Shown: positions 50,847 to 63,100 of the stretch, piece after piece
Layout: each line of letters begins with the position of its first letter
How positions within the stretch are numbered: the first letter of the stretch is position 1
Assembly: GCA_035236585.1 (NCBI GenBank)
Contig: CP141127.1
Location: forward strand, 76,489,495 to 76,553,494
From: Warburgia ugandensis
Taxonomy: Eukaryota; Streptophyta; Magnoliopsida; Canellales; Canellaceae
DNA: 64,000 nucleotides
Direction of reading: 5' to 3'
Notes under the pieces: generated by a model
Databases searched by the model: none
Told to the model about the DNA's origin: nothing
Seen by the model: the letters and a program-made list of their open reading frames with translations, nothing else
Position numbers and translations under genes: made by a program

Positions 50847-53655
50847 GTGTTCAATATATTTAGAAATATAACATATCATAGCCTTATATTGAGCAATTTT
50901 AACCCTAAATTTATCTTAAATATCACTAATTAAGGTTCATTTCACAATTTATAAGATTAGGATACAAGTGAGAAATTTGCTATTTTTAGCAACTCAAAAC
51001 CCTAAAAGAGAGTCCAACCACAATTCGAGCAAAGTCATGGACCCACATTCCATAAACCCTAAAGTTTAGAAAGTTTCAGATGCCAAGGAAGTGCAATTAT
51101 CAAATTCATCATTGTATAAAACCCTAGATGCATTAAATGATTCAAACCATGCAAGAGATGTTGTTTATATTAAAATGCAAGGTGGTAAGCTTATACATGC
51201 ATGCATGTGTTCAACTACCTTCGGAGAGCTTCTGTAAGAAGCTAAAATCAGATGCACTTATGACACATGTACATGGACAACCACGCAAAACTTGGAACCA
51301 CTGACAAAATATTCTCAATCATTTACTCTCTCTTAACTCCAAGATGGGACCATTCAAGGGAATCCACAATTTTCCCATGAATAAATTCATACAAAAACAA
51401 GATGTACATGAGAAAATAAAGGACAAAAATAAGTGGAGAGGAGAAAGACAATTTACAAGAAATCTATGGTCACAATTCATCCAAACTTTTAAAAAAACAA
51501 GGGCTAAAGTCTATTTTATATCAAGGCTATCCTAGAAGGCATCCAATGAGAAGTAATTTGTAAAATAGAATCAAGGGAGTGCTAGGATAGACCAATAGAA
51601 ATCACGTTGGCAACAGGATCAGAGTGGAAGATCATTGGTGGAGTTATTTTTAGTGAGTTGTGCAACATTTCTTAATGCAAATCCAAAGTGATTTATAATG
51701 GGGCTAAAAACATATTTTACAAGGAGAAACTTTAGATGAAACTTGGCTTATGATTGGGTGGAGAAAAAATTGGTGTTCTAGGAAGAGAATCAAGTAAAGA
51801 AAACTTCACAAGATATCTCAACCATCTATCCTAGGATAAGCATGATCCAAGGGGAGAAATAAAAAGGAAAAGAAAAGAAACAATCCTACATCCACTCTAG
51901 GGTTATACATCATTTGAGGGTTAGGATAAGAGATTAAAAAAAAAGAAGAAGAAGAAGATAGGATATGCATAAGAGGAAAGGAAAATATATACTTTTTGCA
52001 TATGATAATCAAGAATATTGAATGAGGAAAAGATGAGATAAGAAAAGAAAAATAGGATAGAAAGAATGAAAGTGGATAAGAGAAATTTGAGGGGAGTTTT
52101 TAGGAGGATGATTGGTTAGAGGAATGGATAGGAAGGAGGTGAGATATTATAAAGATCTGAGTTAGAAACAAGTAAACTATAAATACATCAAGGGGGTGGG
52201 GGGCATCCAAACCATCCAGGAAAACTACAAATCCCTTGTGCCAAAAATGTGAAATCCATGGAGAGGGAGGAGCCTTGGATTCTTGGAGGAAAACTACACA
52301 TCAATTTTTCATCCTTCTATTATATATATTTTTTTTCACTTCACCCACATTCGATTTTCATGTCTTAATGCCTTCATCCTATACTCTATCATGACACCAA
52401 ATATCACCCTGGAAACCATTCCCTAACCATCTCTCTTCATCATCCATTTTTACATTTTATTTCACATGCTTATTTTCCTTCGTGCACTCTTTTATTTTTC
52501 TAAAAAAATTTCCCACATCATATCAACTTGATTTTCACATACCCTACACCTCATCCTATTCCTTACATCTAATCATCTCACTAAGATCATCTAAAAAAAA
52601 TTCCTCTTCTTACCCCTTTTTCCTCTTATTTTTACACATATAATCCTTGGAATTACATGCATAAAACTTTAGATTTTTGGAGTAAAAATTCTCCTTAAGG
52701 TTTTTTCCATTGGTGAACATCGTATAAACTTATGGAGTGATACAATAAGAGTACAATGTTCTTTGGAGGAAGAGAGAACAATGTTATCACAATGAGAAAA
52801 GCTTGAAGTGGTTCTTGTTGAGTGACAGGACAACAACTTGGTAAAAACTCTCCCTATCATATGAATAATTTTTATTTTATTTTATTTGAATTGTAAGCAT
52901 TATAATCTTTTACAGTGCTTAAAGAGAAGTTTGTATTTAGTTTGTTCCACTTATTTCGTAGTTTAATTAAACTTTTAATTAGTAGTTAGAATTTTTAAAT
53001 TTGTGTAATTTTTACTTAGTGGCATAGAATAATTATTATATTTAAATCCTTAGTGATTTAATTACAAATCATCACTAGGTAAATTTTCTTTCATAGGATA
53101 AGGAGGAAGTTATAGTGTAATTGAATGAACTTTTTATTAAGTAAAAGTGAAAATGAAAGTTATAATTAGTATTATTTTAAATAATTTAATACTTAATTTA
53201 TATATTTAGTGATTTTTCATAGGAACTATCTTATGGTCCCTATTGTTAAGATACTAAATATGATAAATTAAGAAATCTTAATATGTGAAAAACTTGGATA
53301 GTCTATGCCCTAAAAAGACATACTATGTACCAATATATTAACTTATGTTAATTCTTTAAAATAAGAAAAATCCCTAAAATAGATCTTTAAGAAAAAATAA
53401 TAAATGATTGGTAAAAATTATCATTTCTTAATCATAGATTTTTTTAAAATTTCATTATAATGGATTCTAGACCCCAGGCTTGATCTTTATTTATTTTTTT
53501 AGCAATTTCTAGAATTTATTGAATAATTGGCTAGGTTAAAGTAAATTAAAATGAACTTTAAATAAAATTTCTAAAATTTGAAGTCCTTATGGGTTCGAAT
53601 CTATTGCCTTGTCTATAATGTAGTGGACCTGTGCGCCTATGGTTAATTTAAAACA
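50847..53655 (+). repeat. 3' LTR of the plus-strand Athila-like element (E family)
   Basis: Starts TGTTCAATATATTTAGAAATATAAC after the polypurine tract and ends near TTTAAAACA at 53655. It has a strong TATA box, and its R-U5 ends with AAGTCCTTATGGGTTCG / CTTGTCTATAATGTAGTGGACC / TGTGCGCC. An inverted relative is at 36243-37699. That copy lacks about 1.2 kb between about 52310 and 53560. Frames within are low-complexity or chance. Confidence 0.78.
52176..52185 (+). promoter_or_regulatory. TATA box of the E-family LTR
   Basis: ACTATAAATAC; the inverted relative has ACTATAAAAAC at the same place, which supports both the promoter and the assigned direction. Confidence 0.65.
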
Positions 53656-53749
53656 CATGAAATATCCAAGTGCAAAGAGGGTGTTATTATCATTCTGAAA
53701 AAATTTAGAAAAACCCACACATATTAACCCCTTTTGAGCTTCTACTATT
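53656..53749. other. Junction between E-family LTR and F-family repeat
   Basis: About 95 bp without match to either repeat that I could see. Confidence 0.4.
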
Positions 53750-54143
53750 ACGTGCAAAGATGACAATATTTTTCATGTAAGCATTCACCACCATTCCATC
53801 TATAAAGCTTACAAGTGAAGCTATGCTATTTCAACAATATGGGGCACGCAATCACTTATTCACTCACTCACTCTCTCTCTCTCTCTTACTTAGATTGACC
53901 AATGAGAGTGCATGATACTTAGGAAAGGTGGACTAACAAGAGCACTTCACATTAGGAGAAGGAAAATCACATTTTTACATGAGAAAGGGGACTGCTTTTG
54001 GACATCCAATAAAAAGGAGTATACCACAAGGGGAGACATCCTTAGGAGAGCAAAATTTTTGGGTTGTTAATGTTTTATACTTTGGGGAAGAAGAGAAGAG
54101 ACTTGGGGGCCTTAGTGTTTCTCATATTTGGGGGTAGCTAGAG

Positions 54144-54145
<2 letters not shown>

Positions 54146-54220
<75 letters not shown>
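54146..54220. repeat. (CT)n microsatellite, about 75 bp
   Basis: Pure CT. The copy at 39216-41170 has only an imperfect, short GA-rich stretch at the corresponding place (near 40220), so this array expanded after the copies separated. Confidence 0.97.
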
Positions 54221-54222
<2 letters not shown>

Positions 54223-54780
54223 ACATGTTTTCTCTAAGAAGTCTTGAATGTTTGAGTTTCAAGGGTTGTGGCTTGTTTGGAGTTTTCTCTCTCTCATCTT
54301 TATGGGTAACACGTCAAGAGAGAGAGAGATTTGTTTGGTTGTGGTTTTAATGAGGCTTTTGTATTTACTTGGTTAGAGAATATCTTAAAGACATTGTGCA
54401 TGACACATCAAGGGTGATCCTAAGCATCTATTTTTGATCCAAGAAAGTTTTTTTATCTTTCTATTTTTATGTTCTTGTAATGTTTTAAACCTTAAAGATT
54501 AATAAAGTTCTTAATCTTCTTTATGAGTTTTAAATGCTAATATCCTAGGAGTTTATTTATTGATCTTATATAGATTTAGTTGCATGCTTTAGATATAATT
54601 TATATGCTTTGTTTTATCTTACATTTAGAGCTTAATTTTATCTTAAGATTATCCTAGGATTTAGTAAAGTTTTCAACCACCCTCACACTATTTTACAATG
54701 ATCTTAACATGGCTAGAAACGTGGCTAATCCAAGGTAAGATTAGAAACTCTCTTTCAAGCTATTTTGTGGTAGTTTTAAG

Positions 54781-54785
54781 CTAGA
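54781..54785. repeat. Target site duplication CTAGA (left)
   Basis: Matches 56823-56827. Confidence 0.92.
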
Positions 54786-56822
54786 TGTTGATGTTTAACC
54801 ACAAGTGCATGGGCTATTGTAGTGTAGCTTATGCAAGTACGGGTCGATCCCATGAGGACTTGATTTAAAATGATGGAGTTTGAATAAAATTTAATTATGT
54901 AAAATTAAAAAGAAATCAGTCAAAATTACTGGAATTATTGAACTGAGAATCAATGTTCAGATCTAATCAACTTCTCAAAAATATAGAATTTCCAATTCCT
55001 AAAGAAAACAAACAAAATCAAATAATGAAAAAAAACTACTTTCCTAGATCAATCTTTATCAAAATATTTACTTCTGGTCTTCTAAAATCTGATCCACCTT
55101 TACAAATATCTTCAACACGTTCTTGATTAGTGATCCACTGGTCGGATTTAACAGATTCTTCAAAATGGTCAAGATCTGGGCTAAATTGTAATTTCAAGAT
55201 TTGGACGATTCAGATTGATTTCTGGATCTCATATTGAAGATCAAAAACATTGATTATGTCCAAGGATGTCCTAAGAATGAACCTGTAAAATTAATTTGAA
55301 ATCGGATGAGAAAAGAAGGAGAAATTGAAGATTTGGTTTTGATTAAGGCAAAACCATTGATTTGTTAGGCCTTAATTTATCTGTCTGGAATTAGTCTGTT
55401 CCTAGATAGTCAAAAGACAGATAAAACAAAACCGGAATAAAGCAGGACACAAATGTAATTTTTGAAAAAGGACAGAAATGGAATTGAATTTTAAGAGAGG
55501 GGCAAAATCAGAATTTTGTTAAAATCTAGTTTTTTAGGAAAAACCAGGAAACCCGATGGAGAACAACTGGAGGAGGAGAAAAGAGAAGAGGAGAAGGAGG
55601 GAAAGAGGGAAAGAGGAAAAAGGAGAGAAAGAAGAAAAGGAGGCTTGGTGCGGTGCGGGCCCACCTATCTATTTCAGGTAGATGATGATGCCAGTAGAAG
55701 GGCTAGATTGGACTGGGCAGAGGAGGAGTTGGGTGCTGGTGTGGAGGTGTGATAGAGGAGGAATACCCGGTCTATCTTGCTTGGGCTATGCAATGCTGCC
55801 TTGGGCAAAGGGGCCAAACGACATGGCCAGTGAAGAGGGAGTTGACTAGTAGAGGCTGACGATGGCAAGACCGGTGCTAATGATTAATTCGAGAGCTAGG
55901 GAACGACAATGGGTGGAGGAGTAGAACAGGATTGAGATGGAAAGAAAAGAACCAAAGACAGATGGTGATTGGAAAAAAGAAAGAAAGATGGTGGTGGAGA
56001 TGATTTGGAAAACAGAAAAAACTCACCGACCAATGAAATTGAGCACAAGAGAACTGGTGCTGGTTCGACTAAGAAGAGGCACAGTGGAGTGTGAGTAGCA
56101 CAAAGAGGAGAATGAACGACTAGGAGAAGGGAGTGAGCGGGAAAGATTGAGAGAGATGGAGAAGAAAAAATGAGAAGAGAGAGTTGGGTACGGTTAAGAA
56201 GGAAGGCAAAAAGAGAGTAAGGAAAGTGGGTACGTGAGAACGAGGAAGGGAAAAAGAAAAGGAAAGAAAGAAGGGAAAGGAAAGGAAAGAAAAGAAAAGA
56301 GAAAAGGAAGGAAAGAAGGAAAAGGAGGAAAAGGAGGAAAAAGAAAAAGAAAAAGAAAAGGAAAGAAAGAAGTGGGGGAAGGGGTTGCCTTTTGCTCCTT
56401 CCTAAATTGGGTCCCCTCTCTTGACTTTGGAAACTCCTACAGATTTGCAAGTTGCCCTTTTTGTCCATGATTTCCACTTGAGCTCAATTATCTTCTAAGA
56501 AACTAGCACATCCATCTTCATGGGTGATCTGATCCATCCAATCCTCTTTAAGATGATCTGCACCGTTAACTTTTGATCTTAGTCATCCGTGTGTCCTTTG
56601 GTTGATCTGCAAAAGAAAAGACTAAATTAGAATCATCTGAACCGTACATTAGTCATTTAATGAACTCTAATGATCATCTGACCATTGATTTTGACAAATT
56701 AAGGTTTGGATGGTCAATTGGATTTAAATTCAAAATCAAGCTAAGTTTTGTAAAATTGAACAGTTAGATGATCTAATTGAACGCTAAATTAGGGAATTTT
56801 GACCAAAATTGAACACTTAACA
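54786..56822 (-). mobile_element. Solo LTR, L family, 2037 bp, TSD CTAGA
   Basis: Plus-strand ends TGTTGATGTTTAACC...GAACACTTAACA with CTAGA on both sides. On the sense (minus) strand it runs from TGTTAAGTGTTCAATTTTGG to the GACCCGTACTTGCATAAGC / GCACTTGTGG close. A related empty site exists at about 39410-39430. Purine-rich plus-strand stretches (55560-55640, 56240-56370) give long minus-strand Phe/Leu/Ser frames with no domain. Confidence 0.95.
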
Positions 56823-56827
56823 CTAGA
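56823..56827. repeat. Target site duplication CTAGA (right)
   Basis: Matches 54781-54785. Confidence 0.92.
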
Positions 56828-57000
56828 ATTTCATTAATTTTTAGGAAATATTTCATTAATTTTATAACATTATTTTTCCCTATTTTTTTGGCTTATTTCA
56901 TGCTTCATTTATAGCTTATATTAATGATCTTGATAGGTTACATTTAGGTTTTCTTTTTACATTTTTCTTTTGTTATTTAGTACATGTTTTTAGGCTAGAT
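56828..57000 (+). mobile_element. F-family repeat, right part
   Basis: Continues 53750-54785. It matches the reverse complement of 39230-39420, with TTATTTCATGCTTCATTTATA as the clearest shared block. Confidence 0.7.
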
Positions 57001-58655
57001 TTGAGCTTGTTTTTCATGATAATTATGTGCAGCTAATTTCTTGATAAGGTATTGATACTCACTATTCTTTTTATTTTTGCGGGAATTCGGTGAAAGATTT
57101 AAAGGAGTTGATCAAGTTAAGATAGCTAGTTTTTTTTTTACTACATTTGTAGTGAGGTCAGATTGTAATCTCATTTTTAATTGCAATTCAACTCAAAGCA
57201 ATGTAATAATACAAGTCAAGGGTTAACCATCCTAGCCTGGAGGTACATAAATGGATTCACCCTTGTAGGAGAAGACTATGATCTAGCACCCGACTATAAG
57301 CCCTAAATAACTCCTTATGTTCTTTAACTTTAGGATTTGTATTGTTAAGTTAGTTTTGCATATTTGTTTGATTGCTCAATTTTATATAGATTGCATTCAT
57401 ATTTACTTGTTTCTTATTTGCTATGATTGTTGTATTAGAAGCCCCTACTTAAAAAAGGATAGCCTAAGATCGACTATGTCTAGGTTATAGTGTCCTATCT
57501 ATTGAGGCTCAAAACCTTTGTCTAAGTAGCATATAAGTAGCTGCTATAGTTTATTATTTTTCATGCATTTGTAGGATACATTTATTCACTTTAAGGTAAT
57601 TTTATATGTTAATAGGACTGCCGTGGTGAATGATAAGTCATTAGCAAGGGCACCATACCCTACAAGATTAAGGGTGAATTTCATCGCCATCTCTTGGTGC
57701 ACCTTTGATTAATCATCACATATTGCTAACCACATCATTCAAAATTAAAATTAAAATCAAATATAAGAGACCAATAGAAGGCCATGGACTCAAAAGATAC
57801 CTCTTAAAAGGAGGTGATCTATTATCACTCTAGTGATCCCATGGCTGAATCACTGTGTTAGTTTTTATATGACCAAATCTACTAACACATTCTATTATCA
57901 TATTACCTATGGCTATTTTAGGATGGTGCGAAGCGGTTAAAAGAAACACCCAAAAGTTGATAAAGAAAATGTCTTGCTTTTGGGTTTGTTTTATAGGTTA
58001 GATTTAAGTTAATTTTTAGACCTTTTTATCTTATTATTTAGGACATATTTTAAGCAACATTTGAGTGTATCTTTCTTGCTAATCATGTATAGGTAATTTC
58101 TACGTCAATATTGAGGATGAAAACACATTAAATTAGCAACTTTAAGTATAAGTGACTATTTGATTTAGAAATTTAAAAATATTTATTCTTATGATAAGCC
58201 AATCCAAATTAATATATAAAACTAATACTTTTTCATATGAACTGTAATGTATTTTTTATAGTTTAGTTACTGGTTATACTATATTAATTAGCTTAATATG
58301 TATTAACTCTTATATAGTTTGTGATTGTAAAAAATACAAGCTATGCTTTGAATACATACTGATTAAATTAGGCAAATCATTAGAATTGATAAAATATAAG
58401 AATTAGGACTTTTAACACACATATCTTCTATGTTTTTATTCCTTTGTTGTTATATTAACATGTGAAATATTAAATCTATGATAGTTGTTTATAAATATTC
58501 ATAATTCTTAATATGGTTTATTTTAAAATATTAATTTTTTAATTTGGTAATTTATTTATTTTAATATAACTAATAGTTAATTAGATCTTTTCATTTTATT
58601 CATATTATTTGGCTAGGTTAGAATAATTTAAGTTATATTTCCATTAAAATTTTAA
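57001..58655 (+). other. Athila/Tat leader-like debris
   Basis: AGGGTGAATTTCATCGCCATCTC near 57660 is the reverse of GATGGTGATGAAATCCACCC at 35630, so this is leader sequence in the plus direction. The stretch 57960-58110 resembles 56930-57060 (TAGGTTAGATTTAAGTT..., ATTTAGGACATATTTTAAG). No frame of note. Confidence 0.45.
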
Positions 58656-58735
58656 ATTTGAAATTGAGTCCTCATGGGACTGACCTGTAGTTGCATATCT
58701 ATATTTCAATACAATCATGCACTTGTGGTAATTAA
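58656..58735 (+). repeat. 3' end of another L-type LTR
   Basis: TTGAAATTGAGTCCTCATGGG, CTGACCTGTAGTTGCATA and CATGCACTTGTGGTAATTAACACA match the close of the L family at 30600-30688 and 49990-50056. The upstream part of this LTR is too diverged to delimit. Confidence 0.6.
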
Positions 58736-59099
58736 CACAGCCAATTTATCTGGAAGAATATTAGATGTAATAGTAGTATTAATTTATCCTTCTAAAACTA
58801 CCTTTCAATGTTTCATGGATGCCATTAACCAACCCAAAATTGATATTTGAACGTCTTGCTTTTGTAACCACTGTTCCTTTCTAGAATAATATGTGCAGAA
58901 GTAGTACCACCTTGACCACTAGCTTGTAATTGTATTATTCTAGAATAATGAAATTTGAGTTGTTATGAAAAGACATTAAAATATTCAATTGTGAGTATGA
59001 CACTTAGTTGATTTACCAACTCATGTATGATACAATGATACTAGTCTTTGTTGATGGAGATGGATAATCCATATATTTTGGATTGCTTATCATATTGAC

Positions 59100-60180
59100 T
59101 GAATTATTGAAAGGTTGTGAAGATGGGTAAATTACCATATAATTGACTGTCATATTAGGAGGTGGATTATTGGCAACCTGAGATGGGGGCATGGCATGAT
59201 ATTGGGCATGATGTGGAAAAGGGTTTCTTTCTATATTTGGTTGATCTACAATAATATTTTGAAAACAAGATCACTATTATAAATGTAACCATGAGTAACC
59301 TTTTTAAAAGAAAACACATATCTATCATATGCCCAAAACCTTGGTAATACTCACAATAGAATTTCTTTTGGAAAGAATTAAGGCTAGGTGGTTTAGGAGT
59401 CAAGCAAGGCCTATTGGGCAACATTTGCTTCTCCAATAAGATCTTAAAAAGATCTCCATAAGGTGTTGAGAGAGGTGAAATATGAATAGATTCTCTTTTG
59501 GGAGCAACAATTGAAATATTAGTCATCCCAGATGAAGCTACAATATCAACAATGACTCTTCCTTATAGTGTAGACACTTGATTAAATACATTTTGATTTA
59601 TTATAGTGCTCTTTCTTCCAAAAGAAGGTAAAAAATCATTTGGAATTCCAATCTCTATTTTTGTTCCCACTTTTGTGAATTCTATAAGTGATCTGAATCA
59701 ATGGTTGAACACTTGCACTTAATAGTCAAAGTGCAAATTACTGAGGATCATTTGTTTTTTGTCTTGTTCACTTATACATTTCTTTATGTTTGTGTGCTTT
59801 ATTTGTCCACCCTGTCATGAATCCAACAAACATTTCATTTTCCAATTTCAATAATTTCATATTTCTTTTAGAACTTGGGGGATGTGTATTATACTTGAAG
59901 CAATTGACACATGCTTCTTTAATATCCTCCTAAGTTATTGGCTTATATTTATCCTCCAAAAAAAAACTGTATAAATGGTTTCTTCTTAAGAATCATGGAA
60001 TAATTGAGCCAATTGATTAGGAATGAATCCACATCTAGTTGGATGAGTAACAAAAATTTTAACATGCTTGTTCAGATTGGGCAAATCAAACTCTTTTAAA
60101 GTCCCAACATCGACAAAGAGATTGGCCACATTAAGATCAAGTGAATCACTATCAAAGTTGATTTTTACCACTTCTCTTTA
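59100..60180 (-). pseudogene. Tat-like gag fragment
   Basis: On the minus strand, 60171-59986 gives NLFVDVGTLKEFDLPN and THPTRCGFIPNQLAQLF. Further left, 59526-59167 gives YGDLFKILLEKQMLPNRP, PPSLN and FYCEYYQGFGHMIDMCFLLKRL. The C-x2-x-Y/H-x-x-x-GH-x4-C-x-x-LK pattern is the knuckle region near the end of gag in Tat-like gypsy elements, as I know them. Stops and frame changes separate the parts, and no protease or RT follows to the left. Confidence 0.5.
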
Positions 60181-63100
60181 AATTGTTTCATAGCTTGTTC
60201 ATCATAACATTGTGTAACACCAATTTTCCCTTACTTCATCCACAGCTTTTTTGTCATTATGTTCAATTCTACCTCACTATGATCCCTTCATAATGTTCAT
60301 ATACAAAATCCTCATGATGTGGGTGGTTACAATGGTATGGCTTGGTTTGAAGAATGTGTAGGCTATGTATGGGGTAAATGGGTTGAATGGATAGGGTTGT
60401 TGGATGAAACAGAGATGGTTACTCTAGGTTGTGTAGGCTCAGGATTGGATGATGTGAAGATATTTTTTATGATAGGAAAAATTTGTTAAACATGTTGGGA
60501 CAAGTGAGTCAAATAAGCAAAGTAATTAATGAGATAAGCAACTTGATGGTTTAACAAGGCAATCTTCCTCAAGATCTAAGTTGTTAGGTGATGTTATGAT
60601 TGACATTGGCATGAGAAGTTGCTTCTAAAGGGTTTTGTGTGTGTGTAACTAGAGTTGTTGATGGGATTATTTAGTGATTGGACAAAAGCTAGTTCTATAT
60701 GATTGAGATTGGGGTGGGAAGAATTCATTTCAAATTTGGGACTAGAGTAAGAACAATTCAATCTAGACCAGTCTGGACTTTTTGTGGGTTGTAGGAGTAA
60801 GTCTTTTTCAAATAACTAGAGCAATGGTGACACCTAAAACACACTAAGTATCTTCCTAATGATTTCTGTCACCATAAAATAGTACAATGCAATGCAACTT
60901 GTCCATGAATTTGAGTATGATTAAACAATACTAAAAATCACCACTAGAAACCAAAGGATCTTACTCTCATCAACATTCCATGGGAGCTAACAAAGAAGGG
61001 GATTCTAATGGAAACGTTATATGGTTCATATATGCCATGCTTGGGTGGCTTCAGATTGTAATAGGGTTCTAATTGATTGTAGTATCTCAATCCTTTCAAC
61101 AGCTTCTTGATAGAAATACACTAATGAGGTATGGATTAGAGTGTCTCCATCCAACATATCTTAAGGATGTTAGGCAACTGGTGGAGGTTGTTCCCAAAGA
61201 ATTGTAGCCCCTAGCTCTAGCTACCATAATATAATCAAACCTCCAAGTTTCAAATTAGACATCAATGGATGTGAATGTGCAATGAATGAGCATGAAATAT
61301 GAAACAGTCCTTAATACCCTCCATGGAAGCTCATAAAGCCCCTTCACATCCATTAAGAAAAGATACTAAAACAAAGTCAACAAAATAGGAAAACAAATCT
61401 CACAAATGCATAATATTGAACAGTAGTCAAACAGGAATTGCACATAATATGGTGCTAGGTGAAGTACAACGAGACTATATTTCTTTGATAGTATATATTC
61501 CTCAAAGCTCATCTTTACTTTCTAGAAATAAGTTCACCAATGGAGTTGCCAAATTTTTGTAATACCTCTTTAGGATATTTACAAGATATAATGGAGGGAA
61601 TTGTGATAATCAAATTGTCTAGATATTAGGTTATAAGGGGGAAGAATGATAGTTGATTTTAAATCAATAGTTTAGGCACTAATATTCAATGGAAAACCAT
61701 CATATATTATATTATATTATATTAAAACATATGACTGAGTTGCCATGTATAGTTTTTGGCATAGGCTCTAGCCTTCCTAGGGCAAAATAACAATAAATGT
61801 GAGTTCTTAACCTCCTTGGATGGATTAGTTGAGTCCACCTCTAGGGCTACTAAAAGAGCTCTAAAAAGAAAAGATGAAAGTCAAGGAATTTATCAAGAGA
61901 AATTATGTTTAGGAGAATCAAATACATTAGCATGACACCAATTCCCTTGTTAGGGAATTGCACAACACTAATATTAGCCTAGTGTTCATAAATCAAAAGC
62001 TAACTATATCAAGAACAAATTCAAACTAAACCAAGCTAAAGAAATAGAATAAATTAAACTATATAAAGATCAAGCAAACTATATCTTACAAAAAGTAACT
62101 AAAGCTTAAAATGAATACCTTGAAAGTTGCTTATGAATATATGACCTTAGTTCAAAAGGACTTTAATCTTTTCCCAAACTCCAAAGCACTTTGATCAGCT
62201 AACCAGAACTTAATCCAAGAGTTAATTAACCACTTCCCATGAAGTAGTTTAACTCAAACCTTGAGCTAAAAGTACTTTTCATAAGTACTATTACCTCATT
62301 ACTCATTATACTTGTTGTTGTCAGGCACGTTTCATTCATTTTTCTAAGATTCAAGAAGTGTTGATATGAGACAATTTCTCAAGTAGGAAATGACATGGTT
62401 GTCAGAACAAATTTTGTTGATGTCATCAGGTTGTAGTATAGTGCAATGCTGAGGATAAGATTTATAAATGCACAATGCTAAGAATTCATGATGGAAATGT
62501 GTAACCAAGCAATTACTATGCTAAAAAAAGTTGCAAACATAGTAAATCAAAGCTGGTTCTCTTTTGATTATTTATTAGAAAATTTTGGGTGTCTACAATT
62601 ACTATTCCCACAAAGTTGTTAGTAGTAAATAAAAATTATGTGCAACAATTTTGAACCTTCTACACCAAAGACTTCTATTGTAGTGGCACAAGAAGAAGTC
62701 TCTCGTTTGGGTGACTGGGGTTTGGAGCTATGCATGTGTGTGTATCCACAGGTGCATTTGAATTTAAAAAAAAAAAAAAAAGAGGAGTCTATCTTGTGCA
62801 ACACAACAAGAACTTAACCTACAGTGCCCCACCTTTACATGATGAACCTCACCTTTGGTTAATGGTAACTATCCATCTGATTTCTCTAACTTTTGGTGAC
62901 TAGTAGTCTTGAACTAGGATGGATTGGATAATCTCAAAATATGAATGAATGTACTCTGAGTCATTAACAAGAATGGAAGTTGGGTTACCGACAATATTAA
63001 AAGAACAGCCAAGAATCAACATCTGAAAGACCACTTCTTTCAGATGTTAGAATCATCCAATCATGGTGTTGTTTGGAATACAAGATATCAAGAATTAGGC

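Larger units (their letters stand above)
53750..54785 (+). mobile_element. F-family LTR-like repeat, left part
   Basis: Reverse-complement match to 39450-41130. It has a (CT)n tract and AATAAAG near 54510, a possible polyadenylation word in this direction. It is interrupted at 54785 by the solo LTR. Confidence 0.75.

Noticed and set aside
55896..56477. 193-codon minus frame rich in Phe/Leu/Ser
   Set aside because: Purine-rich plus strand inside a solo LTR with proven target duplications; no signal peptide or domain logic.
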